64,000 nucleotides of DNA. Source: Macrobrachium rosenbergii. Taxonomy: Eukaryota > Arthropoda > Malacostraca > Decapoda > Palaemonidae. The notes under the pieces are model-generated. The model did not search any database. It was given only the letters and a program-made list of their open reading frames with translations, and was not told where the DNA came from. Of this stretch, positions 11,413 to 20,793 are shown piece by piece (positions within the stretch are counted from its first letter, which is position 1; each line of letters starts with the position of its first letter). Made by a program: the position numbers and the translations under genes. The stretch lies in assembly GCF_040412425.1 (NCBI RefSeq), contig NC_089756.1, positions 9,827,226-9,891,225 of the forward strand. Reading direction: 5' to 3'.

Positions 11413-12663
11413 CTAATCTAGGGAAGGGACAATAATTCCTGCAGCCACTGTGGAAAATTTTAGGGCCTCTAGAGATTTAAGGTAGTGGCGTTTGAATACT
11501 GATGGTGATTTCCAACCCGAATATTTTTTAAGATCCTCAAAGTTCATATTATGAAAATAATTAGTGGAGGTGGCCACTGCTCGGATATCATGTACCTTAG
11601 GTACTGAATCTGGGTTAGCTTGCTTAATAAAATACAGTATTTGTTGCCTGATGGCCTTTAAGGAAATGGTTCCTCCATTTTCCCTAACAAAAAGAGGACC
11701 AGACATTATATTAGAAGTTCTATCTAAATAAGCCTTTAAAGTGGTAACTGGGCATAAGGACAGATCCTGTGGAAGGGGGATAACCTTCCAAGGGGACCAT
11801 CTATCTTGTGGATCTTCATTCTTAGCTAAAAACTTGAGATCCGGGGATAACAGATCTTCTCCTGACGGGAGGAAATCAACATGGTTCGGTTCTCTAGAGA
11901 CAGCGGACAGTTCAGAAATTCTGGCATCTGAAGCTAGGCTAATTAAGAATAACGTTTTCCTTAACAGACTCGAATATGAACACCGTTCATTATCAGTGTC
12001 CGATGCTAATTTAAGTACGTCATTCAAGAACCAGGAAACCGTGTGGGGACGGGTTGCTGGTCTCAAACGAGCACATGCTCTAGGAATTGATGAAAAATAT
12101 GAGTCCGTTAAGTTAATATTGAAACCATGTAAAAATATCTTTCTTAAAGCCGACTTTGCTGTAGTAACAGTACTAGAGGCCAGTCCTTTCTCAAATAATG
12201 ACCTGAAGAACGAGACTGCAAGGTTCGTGGTCATCTCTTTAGCTTCAGATTCTCTCAGGAATAATGCTAACTTTTTTAACTGCTGAGTCATATTGTCTGA
12301 GGGTAGATTCCCTTTGTCTGATTCTATGAACAGTGTATTAATAGGATCAATATTAGCATCTTTCTGAGCTGCAAATTTCATGAAATCCATAAAGCTAGGG
12401 CATTTAGAATTCTTGAGGAAGCTGACAAAGTCCGAGTTTGTACTATTTGTGTCAACTTTGGCCTGGGGATTTGTATGCACCGGAGTTTCAACTCTAGAAG
12501 AAGAGGAAACCAACTGCTCTTCAGCCAGTTGGGTGCCACCAGGGCTACTTGACCTTTGAATGATCTGAGCCTTCATCAACAGGTTTAAAACAGACAGATT
12601 CATCAACAGGTTTATTGGTGGAAACAGATAGATTCTTTGCCACATGTTCCAATCTATTGACAT
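11413..12663 (-). CDS. Tyrosine recombinase of DIRS copy A (intact frame)
   Basis: This 416-residue open frame ends with the recombinase that integrates the circular DIRS cDNA. The core is recognisable: FMDFMKFAAQ, a helical SAM-like N-terminal region (SFFRSLFEKGLASSTVTTAK), ARISELSA carrying the first catalytic Arg, VHDIRAVATS carrying His and second Arg, and SVFKRHYL with the nucleophilic Tyr. All four positions are present. The first 50 or so residues are translated methyltransferase-like sequence (WNMWQRIYLFPPINLL) joined in frame by a small local duplication near 12573-12620, so the native start is probably further in. It is the only complete recombinase in the window. Confidence 0.88.
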   Translation of the reverse strand: MSIDWNMWQRIYLFPPINLLMNLSVLNLLMKAQIIQRSSSPGGTQLAEEQLVSSSSRVETPVHTNPQAKVDTNSTNSDFVSFLKNSKCPSFMDFMKFAAQKDANIDPINTLFIESDKGNLPSDNMTQQLKKLALFLRESEAKEMTTNLAVSFFRSLFEKGLASSTVTTAKSALRKIFLHGFNINLTDSYFSSIPRACARLRPATRPHTVSWFLNDVLKLASDTDNERCSYSSLLRKTLFLISLASDARISELSAVSREPNHVDFLPSGEDLLSPDLKFLAKNEDPQDRWSPWKVIPLPQDLSLCPVTTLKAYLDRTSNIMSGPLFVRENGGTISLKAIRQQILYFIKQANPDSVPKVHDIRAVATSTNYFHNMNFEDLKKYSGWKSPSVFKRHYLKSLEALKFSTVAAGIIVPSLD

Positions 12664-14210
12664 CGCATCTGTGGAGTGAGCAAGAGGGTCTAGATTGGGA
12701 GCAACATAACATGGAAGTTTGTGGTTGCTCTCTGTGGCAAACAGATCTCCCTGGAGACCTGGTACCTGACGACAAATCCATTCAAATGATGTTCTGTCCA
12801 GTGACTATTCCGACTCCAGCGGAGTTGTCCTGGACAGAGAATCTGCAATGACATTCTGGACACCTGCCAGATGGGTAGCTGACAAATGCCAACGGTGTTT
12901 TCTTGCCAGGGAGAAAATTGCTATCACTACTTGATTGATCCGGCTCGACTTGGAGCCCCCCCTGTTTATGCAATGTACAACTATTGCGCTGTCCAGCACC
13001 AGTCTGATATGAATCTGTCTGGTTGGACGTAGTTTCTTCAGAGTTAGAAATACTGCCATTGCTTCGAGAATGTTGATATGGAACTGGCTGAACATAGTGG
13101 ACCACGTTCCTTGAACTTTCTTGTGTTGGGAATATCCTCCCCACCCGCTCAGGGAAGCATCCGTGTGGATCACCAACGACGGAGGAGGAAATTGGAGGTG
13201 TACTGACCTTGACAAACTCTTGACCACGGTCGAAGCCTTTTCCTCAACACCAGAGGAATTAGGGACACCTTGTCTCTGCATCTGTTGTTGGCTCGTCTCC
13301 ACCATACTCTGTTTATATCTTTCAGTTTGGCTTTCAGCAGCAGGTCTGTTACAGACGCGAACTGAAGAGAACCTAGGACTCTTTCCTGGGTACAATGAGA
13401 GGCTTTTTTGTTTTTGAGGAACTGCCTGGTGGCTTTGGCTATTTCCCTCCTTTTGGCTGGCGGAAGTGACAGTTTGTGTGAGTCCAGATCCCATTGGATT
13501 CCTAACCATTGAAATCGAGTCTCCGGAACTAGGCGGGATTTCTCCCTGTTTATCTGAAAGCCTAGGGATTCCAGGAAGCTGATCACTATGGCTGTTGCTC
13601 TCCGATATTCCTTGGCGTTGGGTGCCCAAATTATCCAATCGTCTAGGTATGCAGCTAACATGATCCCCTGGGACTGTAGTTGCTGAACTACTGTTTCTGC
13701 CAGTTTGGTGAAGATTCTGGGCGCTATGTTGAGCCCGAATGGCATGACTCTGAACGAGTAAGCTTGTTTTCCTAGTCTGAACCCTAGGTAAGGAGAGAAA
13801 TTTCTCGCAATCGGGACGTGATAATAGGCGTCTGAAAGATCTACAGAGGTGGTGACGGCTCCACGGGGAAGTAGGGTCCGCACCTGCGAGATTGTAAGCA
13901 TGCGAGATTGTAAGCATGCGAAACTTGTCGCATTGAATGTATAAATTGAGACGAGACAAGTCTAGGATTACTCTTTGCTGACTGGAGCCTTTCTTCAGAA
14001 CGCTGAACAGTCTGCCTTGGAATTTCAGGTGTCTCACTTTCTTTATTGTCCTCTTTTGAAGCAGGTCCTTTACGAAGTCCAGGAGGGCTTTGGATGGGGA
14101 CTGATGGAATCTGACTGGCAGAGGAGGATCTCTGCTCCAGCTCCATCCCAGACCTTTGGAAACTATGCTGTGGGCCCACGGACTGAAGGTCCAACGGTCC
14201 CGAAAGAGAT
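12560..14210 (-). pseudogene. RT-RNase H-methyltransferase-like polyprotein of copy A (two frameshifts)
   Basis: The RT reads KFQGRLFSVLKKGSSQQRV, VDLSDAYYHVPI (motif A Asp), MPFGLNIAPRIF (motif B) and AAYLDDWIIW (motif C). RNase H follows with VIHTDASLSGWGG, NILEAMAVFLTL, LVLDSAIVVHCINRGG and ATHLAGVQNVIADSLSR, so the catalytic acidic residues are all present. A methyltransferase-like block with DLFATE-type and YLFPPINLL motifs ends the protein. Two lesions break the frame: a 16-bp tandem duplication (13885-13916) at the start of the polymerase core, and a one-base type shift near 13180 between RT and RNase H. Otherwise the sequence is close to copy B (59040-60850). Confidence 0.88.
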
Positions 14211-14236
14211 ATAACCTCCCGCCTACCTGAGAAGAC

Positions 14237-16315
14237 TTATTGGGCGGAGGGCTCTGGCTCTACTTCCTCTTCCTCGTGGAGAGGGAACATACCTATTCTG
14301 AAGGAGGCTCTGGCTCTGCTTCCCCTCGCATACCTATTAAAGCCCCAAAACGCCCCCTGGCTTTCAAACGAGGCGTTGAAAGCTAGGGACGCCACGAAGG
14401 TTGGAGAAGCAAGGGTATGCTGAGCCGGCTGCATCAGCACAAACTGTTGATAAGGCTGGGCTTTCGAGGTTGAAGGCTGACCGACCTGGGAGACCGGCAC
14501 AGCCTGTAGCATAGTTTGAGTTTGAGGTCTTTTGTACCTCCTGAACCTTTTCCCTGTCCTGGCTTGATGTCCGGCGGACTCGGTGGCCTTCCTTTTGAAG
14601 GGGAGACCCCAGCGGGAGCGGAGGCTTTGATTTGCCCTTGTTGCCTCCGCCAGAACGTTGTTGACCTCTTCCTCCGGAAATATATTAGAGCCCCAAATAG
14701 AACTCTTCATGAGCCTATTGGGTTCGTGTCTTATCGTGGCGTCCACAAAGATGTGTTTCCGGCAAGCCATTCTCGCCACTATGAAGTCGTACAGGTCCGC
14801 CTGGAATCCCGCCAACAGGGATTTGGTTAGGACCTGGAAGAGAGGTTCTTCGGTGTAGGTCACAGCCGCTGCCTCCGTAAGAGTCAAGGAATGCAGGGAG
14901 CGTCTCAACCTGCACCTGGCTTCAAATTCCACCTTTAAAAGAGCCTCCGGAAGCTTGGGAAGCTGTTCACTGAAAAGTGATGAAGCGCACTCGGGGTCGA
15001 GTTTGCCCACAGTGAATGTGGCCGGAGCTCCCAGCCAAGATTCCGAATCTCCGGGGAAGACAAGAGAGGTGGGATCTGTCTCCCGGAGTTGAGGTAGCGG
15101 CTTACCCTCGATGCCTGCCCGACTAGTCAGCAGAGCTACCTTAGTCGTGCAGGGGGTAGGGATGGCATTACCTACCGAGAACATAGTTAAAGTCCCCTTG
15201 AAGGGGGTAAGTTTAGTGTTCTCAGACTCCCACTCCGTGAGAGTGCACATCAAGGTGGATTGGGCTTGGTCCCTAGGGAAGATGACTGTCTCCTTCGGGA
15301 CCTTATCTGATCTGATCCAGGCTTCCTCTGTAAGCCTGGCGTAGCCTGGGTAGGGAGGCACCAGGTCGGGTGGAAAGAACTCCAGTTCTTCCAACCGACG
15401 CGTACCCAAGCCCTCGATAGTTAGAGTATCTTCATGCTGAGGAGCATGAAGAGCCAGACGCCATGGATTTCCCTTATCGAAGGGAGGAAGACTGGAGGCA
15501 TCTGGAACAGCGTAAGTCTGTGCCGCTACTCCGGAGCGCATAAACCCGGAGAGCAAGCTCTCCTGGGTCCTCATTCTCTCCGCTAAAGACCTCGCAGAAT
15601 CTCCCGAAGTCTTTAAGCCCGAAGCGAGCTGGGAGGAAAGGTCATTGATCCTTGCTTCGACCTTCTTGTCGAACTTCTGCATGAGAAGTTCCGCGAAGGC
15701 CTCAGGGTCGAAGCTAGGCTGAGGGGGACTCGCCTTAACTGCCCTGGATCTCGACCCCTTGGCAGGGGGAGAAGCCTTACTGGTGGACGCCACTGGGCTA
15801 AGAGCCCTTGACGACCTCGAGGGAGCTGAAGGATTAGACTTTTGAGGCCTAGAGGACTTAGAAAAGTCCTTCTTTTTCAAGGTTTTCACCTTGGGGACAG
15901 TAGACCTCGACCTGTCCTCAAGGTAGGAAGATTTTTGGAAACCTTGAAAGGAAGAAGAAGAGGAAGAAGGAGAATCAAAACGGGAAGGTAAACTCATCCC
16001 CCCTGCCTCACTTACCACCCTACCTTCCACCTGGTGGTCCGAATCGACGCTCACCGGCTCTAAGTTGATATTGATGGCCGCCACCTCTCCGCATAGGTTG
16101 TCTTCTTGGGAGGGTTGTGTCAGCTCCCGGATCCCCTTGATCAAGGGGGCGGCTTCTTCCGGCGGAACAGCGGCTGAGATCCAGGCGCCGGGGTAGAGGA
16201 TATTACAAATCTCCTCTGACAAGATGTAAGGCTTCCCCGACGCGACGTTCCTCCCGAACCCGCCGACCCAGACCTTTAGGGTCGACAGCGAAGAGTTGCA
16301 GGTACTGCGGTCAGA
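14237..16315 (-). CDS. gag-like protein of copy A, exon 2
   Basis: The long frame enters through a splice acceptor at 16316-16317 (polypyrimidine TTTCTTTTCTTTCAG) and continues to 14237. Features are a Ser/Pro/Lys-rich disordered region, then LPPFDKGNPWRLALHAP, GLGTRRLEELEFFPPDL and EEVNNVLAEATRANQSLRSR blocks shared with copy B. B ends in an RG-rich tail. In A the last 30 or so residues are out of frame with B (FRIGMFPLHEEEEVEPEPS) because of a local rearrangement near 14250-14330. DIRS gag proteins form the nucleoprotein particle. The assignment rests on position upstream of RT and on length. Confidence 0.8.
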   Translation of the reverse strand, partial: SDRSTCNSSLSTLKVWVGGFGRNVASGKPYILSEEICNILYPGAWISAAVPPEEAAPLIKGIRELTQPSQEDNLCGEVAAININLEPVSVDSDHQVEGRVVSEAGGMSLPSRFDSPSSSSSSFQGFQKSSYLEDRSRSTVPKVKTLKKKDFSKSSRPQKSNPSAPSRSSRALSPVASTSKASPPAKGSRSRAVKASPPQPSFDPEAFAELLMQKFDKKVEARINDLSSQLASGLKTSGDSARSLAERMRTQESLLSGFMRSGVAAQTYAVPDASSLPPFDKGNPWRLALHAPQHEDTLTIEGLGTRRLEELEFFPPDLVPPYPGYARLTEEAWIRSDKVPKETVIFPRDQAQSTLMCTLTEWESENTKLTPFKGTLTMFSVGNAIPTPCTTKVALLTSRAGIEGKPLPQLRETDPTSLVFPGDSESWLGAPATFTVGKLDPECASSLFSEQLPKLPEALLKVEFEARCRLRRSLHSLTLTEAAAVTYTEEPLFQVLTKSLLAGFQADLYDFIVARMACRKHIFVDATIRHEPNRLMKSSIWGSNIFPEEEVNNVLAEATRANQSLRSRWGLPFKRKATESAGHQARTGKRFRRYKRPQTQTMLQAVPVSQVGQPSTSKAQPYQQFVLMQPAQHTLASPTFVASLAFNASFESQGAFWGFNRYARGSRARASFRIGMFPLHEEEEVEPEPSAQ

Positions 16316-16419
16316 CTGAAAGAAAAGAAAGGCTTATTGAATATTCTCCAACCGCCTTATTTATCAATATAGGCATTAAAGTCAAAAGGAGACTAAAGGT
16401 TAGCGGACTTGAAGCTTAC
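16316..16419 (-). other. Intron in gag of copy A (104 bp)
   Basis: The donor GTAAGC follows codon TCG (Ser) at 16420, and the acceptor CAG precedes 16315. Copy B has an intron at the homologous place (56849-56977) with GTAAGC and CAG. Removing it joins the DES and DR-containing reading frames in phase 0. Confidence 0.75.
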
Positions 16420-16590
16420 CGACTCATCAATCACTCGCTCATACAAAGCGTAGCACACCTCCCAACCGTCTGGGTGCCAGACGATCAGGTCCCCAACGCG
16501 AACCGCGCAGCCGGAGTGAGAGCGGCACACTTCGTGGCCACAGGGTTGCTGGAGGACCGTCGTACACCCAGGCTCCTGACAGCGTACCAT
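16420..16590 (-). CDS. gag-like protein of copy A, exon 1 (Cys/His motif)
   Basis: The ATG lies exactly at the exon edge, after a CTTACAG that looks like a further splice acceptor, so an untranslated leader exon is likely upstream. The peptide starts MVRCQEPGCTTVLQQPCGH and contains VCRSHSGC. The Cys/His spacing suggests a small zinc-binding module. It ends ALYERVIDES before the GTAAGC donor. Copy B has the same exon at 56678-56848, but the position of this ATG reads ACA there and one motif Cys is Tyr. Confidence 0.72.
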
Positions 16591-18806
16591 CTGTAAGCGG
16601 ACAGATGATACATGAGTATCGCTAGTTAAGGCTCGCCGGAGCAGGTCCGACGGGGATAAGATACCTTAACCTAAAAATGGGTGATGGAGCATGCTTACAG
16701 ACAGTCCAAATCCCGCCGGAGATAAATCCGGCAGTAAAAATTAATATACAATACATGAGTAACAAAGTTAAGGGCCGCCGGAGTAGGTCCGGCGGTGACA
16801 GTACACCTTAACCTAGGAACATGCATCATATAACATATATAATATAAATAAATAAACACCGCCGGAAAGAGTCCGGCAGCGGTATGGTAAAGATATGCTA
16901 CGGAATGGTCAACTAATTATGTAAACAGGGGTACTTTAAAAGATACGCTGGTGTATGATACTCCTCCCTGATTGCCACGGAAATCTCGTTATCTCATATC
17001 TATGGTAGCAGCGGAGGAGGCGGAGAGTAGTCCTCAAATCTGGCTCAACTCTCAACGCCTGTGGCGGGAACCAGGTAGTGGAAAGTGCCAACCGACCAAA
17101 AACCATACCCAACGGAGTGGTGACATGTACAAGAACAACGGGAGACCTGACTAACCCAGCGGAGAATGAACCTAGCGGAAGTCAAGATAGTGTCTCTGGA
17201 CCTGTGTTCAATGCTCTAGCTAACACTGAGGGAAGCAAACAAACGAAACACTAGCAGAGTGGCAAAAACTGAAAGGCGGAGGCCAGATAGGAGGGTAACG
17301 CTGTCCGGACACCGATAGAAACTCCTCACGGGGTGCCGGTCATAAGTGATTCATTGTCCCTCGCGCAGGGAGAAGTCTAAGTCACACGCCAAATGCTAAG
17401 GAACAGGAAAGCAAAAGCAAAGTGGTGGGAACCGAAAAGCGGTGGCCAGATGGGTGGGTAACACCCCCTGGACGCCGATAGAAACTCCCCACGGGGTGCC
17501 AATCATAAGTGATCGACATCCCTCGCGCAGGGAGAAGCTTGGGTCACCCGCCAAATGCTAAAGAATAGGTAAGGAAGGGCTAGGCTAATAACACAATAAG
17601 GTCTATGCAACCTTCGACCCCAGACCAACCTCCAACGTCAAAACTTTTGACTTGGACAGGAAGGCTAGCAGAGGTGTGATAGGAGGAGGGGGAGGGGAAA
17701 ACCACGCAAGGTCTGGCCACACCCTCCAACGCTGACAGCCTGGTCAGGTGGGAGGCTATGCATTGAGGAGACCCTCACTATTCTAACCTCACCTTCTGAA
17801 AACCTATAGGTCTGGTCAGGTAGGCTAAAACAGGGGAGGGGGTCTCATAAGCCTAATTTCACCTTCCAAAAACATGACGGCATGGTCAGGTGGGCCCAGA
17901 GAGAACGAGGAACTCCCTCAACAACCCAACACCTCCCTCCAAGCCTCAAAACGACCTGGTTGGGGGAGCTAGGAAGCATGAGAATCATGAAAGGAGCCTA
18001 ACCTATCTAGCCTAGCTCTCCGAAACCAAACACAGAGCGGTCGAGAACGCTAGGCCAGAATACCCAATCAAAGAAACTATCTGACTTAAAGAACTAAGAT
18101 AAAAGGATAACCAAATGATGTGTGAAATATAAAAATGTATATATATGCAGGATATTTAGAATACATAAGGACTCATGTTGTAGAGAAGGTAAAACAACCC
18201 GCGATATGTGGAACGCGGGTGATACCTAAAATGGCCAACCCTAACGCTGAATCATAAATAAAATCAATCCAAAAATTTACATGTCATCCATCACCGTACA
18301 CATCAGAAAGGATCATGAGCATAACAGTGCCATCTTGGGGAACGTACCCGCTCGCCAGCAGAGGAAGGGGACCAGGGAAAAGGAGAATTTATGATCATAA
18401 AGGTGGGAGGGGAAAAAGCCTCCATGTAGCCTAGATCAGTCATGATAAGGGCTCCCCACCCCTTACCAGCAAAAGGGTAATTCACCAATAAAATTCCATG
18501 AAAGGAGTATATAAAACATATAAATTATATAATTGTGAAAGAAACAAGCAGAAATTCCTGCTAAACCATACGAAGACTGAGGGTCCCGTATGGACGAGGC
18601 GAAAACTGCCGCAATCGGCTTCATCGTGTTATTTAACCTCGTAATTACTAAATTAAAGGTCAAATAAGAAGCTTCTAAAAGAAAAAACCAAAAGGAGATG
18701 GTACTCAACTTGGGTGAAGCAAAATCCTGAACGGATGACATGGTGATAAAGCAAAATAGCACAAAATAGCAGCACAGAGAAAAAACACAAAGATGTTTAC
18801 AAGCGT
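16591..18806 (-). other. 5' leader of copy A with degenerate tandem repeats, no ORF
   Basis: This noncoding stretch of about 2.2 kb lies between the right terminal repeat and gag. It holds CCGGCGG-type repeats (about 16620-16890), a tandem pair with a 173-bp period (from about 17230 to 17575, sharing GGCCAGAT, CGATAGAAACTCC and TCGCGCAGGGAGAAG), and several degenerate copies of a CTGGTCAGGTGGG unit (about 17640-17960). Copy B has the corresponding region at 54480-56677. It probably contains promoter and splice donor sequences; I cannot locate them. Confidence 0.6.
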
Positions 18807-19100
18807 GCTAAGTTGGAATGATACCAAGATGGGGGCTGAGGTGTTGGTTGGCTGGGAGATGAGCGTTAGGTATGTGACGGCCCCTAACTTTTCAGGACTT
18901 TGAGATTGGAGATCTCTATAGGGCAGAGGCCTGTGGCAGTGGCAACACTCACCCTTTGTGTATACCGACACCATTATAAATGGCGCTCGAACTGGGGGTC
19001 GTAACCCTGGCATTGTATTTAGCTTTCTCTGGTATTTTTAGCAATACTTATACCTAGAAATATGTGCTGAATGGATTATTTCACCGGGTGACACAGGTCG
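18807..19100. repeat. Right inverted terminal repeat of copy A
   Basis: It runs from GCTAAGTTGGAATGATACC to TTTCACCGGGTGACACAGGT and is complementary to 10651-10942. The element ends at CGAACCCAGAAAA, about 19111. Confidence 0.9.
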
Positions 19101-19111
19101 AACCCAGAAAA

Positions 19112-19754
19112 CATTACTTCATAAAATGATGACAATGGATATCGCAAAACATCAGGTTTACCCTTAGTGCTTTGAGACAATGGGATATAGATATTACAAA
19201 AACAAAAAATTATGCATTTTGAATGCTTTTCATGTATTTGTTTATGAAAAAAATATTGCAGGAATGGCTGGTAAAAATTCTCAACTGTATTTTTCAGTTC
19301 TATCCAAAAGCACCTTGCCAGATTACTCAAAGCAAACATCTATGAGGAAGTGCTCTTTAGTTTTAATATATTACACACTTTTTAACTTGACTTCTCTGTC
19401 TGTCTGTCAAAACTTGTAACTCAATTTTCGACCTGTTCCCTTCATCCGAAGGTCTTGAAATTTTGCATGGTTGCTCAATCCCGGTGACAATACAATGTTA
19501 CATAATCAATAGGTCAGCAGTGACCTCTACTGATCCTACAGTGACCTCTCCCAGTATCTCAAGATTTTCATGAAACTTTAGATGATTTCAACCTTCTTGA
19601 CTTTTTTCTTTGGCTTGACAGGATATCATGTTCAATTTTTTTTTTTTGTTACTAAATAGGTTACAATTTCTGTCAAAGCTAAACAGTATAAAACAAAAAT
19701 AATTTTTTTAAAATACTTTTATTAAAATGCACTAAAAAGGAAATAATAATTTTT
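19112..19754. other. Host-like spacer, no gene recognised
   Basis: This AT-rich stretch follows element A. A segment at about 19395-19520 (CTTGTAACTCAATTTTCGAC and TCCGAAGGTCTTGAAATTTT) looks like a fragment of a dispersed repeat. I cannot name it and see no second copy in the window. No exon is supported. Confidence 0.35.
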
Positions 19755-19756
19755 TC

Positions 19757-19942
19757 GGACACACCAGGATTATCTTACATTAAATGTCTACAAAAATAAA
19801 AGCATGGGTGCCAAACATGGAGGGAAATGCCACTATAAGAAATAAAAACATATATTTCTTTTCCTGTAGCATTTCCTTCCATGTTTGGCACCCACACTTT
19901 CATTTTTGTAACCATGATTAACTTTAAAGAAAATCCTGGTGT
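19757..19942. repeat. Foldback inverted repeat (about 50-bp near-perfect stem within a longer imperfect one)
   Basis: Arm 1 (about 19796-19843) contains GGGTGCCAAACATGGAGGG and arm 2 (about 19852-19898) contains CCTTCCATGTTTGGCACCC. The arms are separated by only about 8 bases. Weaker pairing extends outward to ACACCAGGATT at 19757 and AATCCTGGTGTT at 19942. It could be a small foldback element or a transcribed hairpin. The inner stem is of precursor-miRNA size, but nothing else supports a miRNA. Confidence 0.7.
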
Positions 19943-19954
19943 TACTCAAAATAT

Positions 19955-20150
19955 GACATTTTCATAATAAAATTAAGTTTTATATATACTTACCAAGTAA
20001 TTAAATAGCTAACGTTTCTACTTGTGTGGCAGCCTTTCAAAAATTCACAACAGCGCTTCTGTTTTTGCATAGGTGACAGGCCCCATCCATTATCAGAGCA
20101 CCTGGAAAAACAACTGGCTGGTAAGCTCAATTTTGTTTGTGCCCCTATGT
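19955..20150. repeat. Left inverted terminal repeat of copy D
   Basis: It starts GACATTTTCATAATAAAATT and passes CTTACCAAGTAATTAAATAG. It is complementary to 35640-35815. Confidence 0.8.
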
Positions 20151-20340
20151 CCATTAGAGGGGAGGAGGGTGGACTCTGATTCTGTAATTACTTGGTAAGT
20201 ATATATGAAACTTAACTTCCATTAGAGGGGAGGAGGGTGGACTCTGATTCTGTACTTACTTGGTAAGTATATATGAAACTTAACTTTATTATGAAAATGT
20301 CATTTTCATATAAGTAACTTATCTAGTAATTACATAACTG
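20151..20340. repeat. Internal complementary region of copy D with a 68-bp tandem duplication
   Basis: The unit starting CCATTAGAGGGGAGGAGGGT occurs at 20151 and again at 20219, period 68. The duplication covers the left-complementary half of the ICR (AATTACTTGGTAAGTATATA). The second half, ATATAAGTAACTTATCTAG, is complementary to the right end. Only one copy is needed, so this is a secondary change. Confidence 0.75.
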
Positions 20341-20793
20341 AATCCTGCATTGAATGGTGGGATATATGGACATATTCTACTCCAAAACATTAAAGCATTG
20401 TAATGACTTCGATATACAAAATTTTGCCAACATTGATACAATCCTTGTTGTTTCCTTACCTGGTAAGAGAGCTACTGCAGGTGAATACTGCCTCTGGTTG
20501 GTGCTCATCTTAACCTGTAGTGGCATGGCAGTTGAGCCATGGGTTGTCTCTACTTAAGTGGGAGCTTTGCAGCAGAGGATAGGCCTGATGGCTAGCAAAG
20601 CATATGAGTGCGCCCTTGTCCTGGGCGCAGTACCAAATTTAAAAACAACTAGACAACGCTGTCACCTACTCTGAAAACACCACAACCCATCCACTAAGAC
20701 TGGAGGGTGCTCCAGGTACACTGTACCTCCAGGCTCCCGAAAAACTCGAAAACCCTACACCAAGGTGAAAGGATAGTAGAGAAAAAGTGCTTC

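Larger units (their letters stand above)
10608..19111 (-). mobile_element. DIRS-like retrotransposon, family 1, copy A (near full length, 8.5 kb)
   Basis: It is bounded by inverted repeats (10651-10942 and 18807-19100) with short unique extensions at each end: AAAAGGGATTTTGAC on the left and GAACCCAGAAAA on the right. Both extensions reappear joined in the internal complementary region. The minus-strand order is long leader, two-exon gag, RT-RNase H with methyltransferase-like block, YR, ICR. The recombinase frame is intact and RT is broken by two small indels, so the copy is recent but not autonomous as it stands. DIRS elements insert by tyrosine recombination from a circular cDNA and make no target duplication; none is evident. 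Confidence 0.92.

Noticed and set aside
11741..12286. A 181-codon plus-strand frame
   Set aside because: It lies entirely opposite the intact recombinase of copy A, whose motifs are clear on the minus strand.
14516..15344. Plus-strand frames opposite gag of DIRS copy A
   Set aside because: They are antisense shadows of the conserved gag frame and have no counterpart of their own in copy B.
19690..19745. Short inverted similarity to 35821-35850 on the two sides of DIRS copy D
   Set aside because: It is low-complexity AT-rich sequence (ATTTTAATAAAAG type); chance or a small repeat cannot be distinguished, and DIRS elements do not make target duplications.
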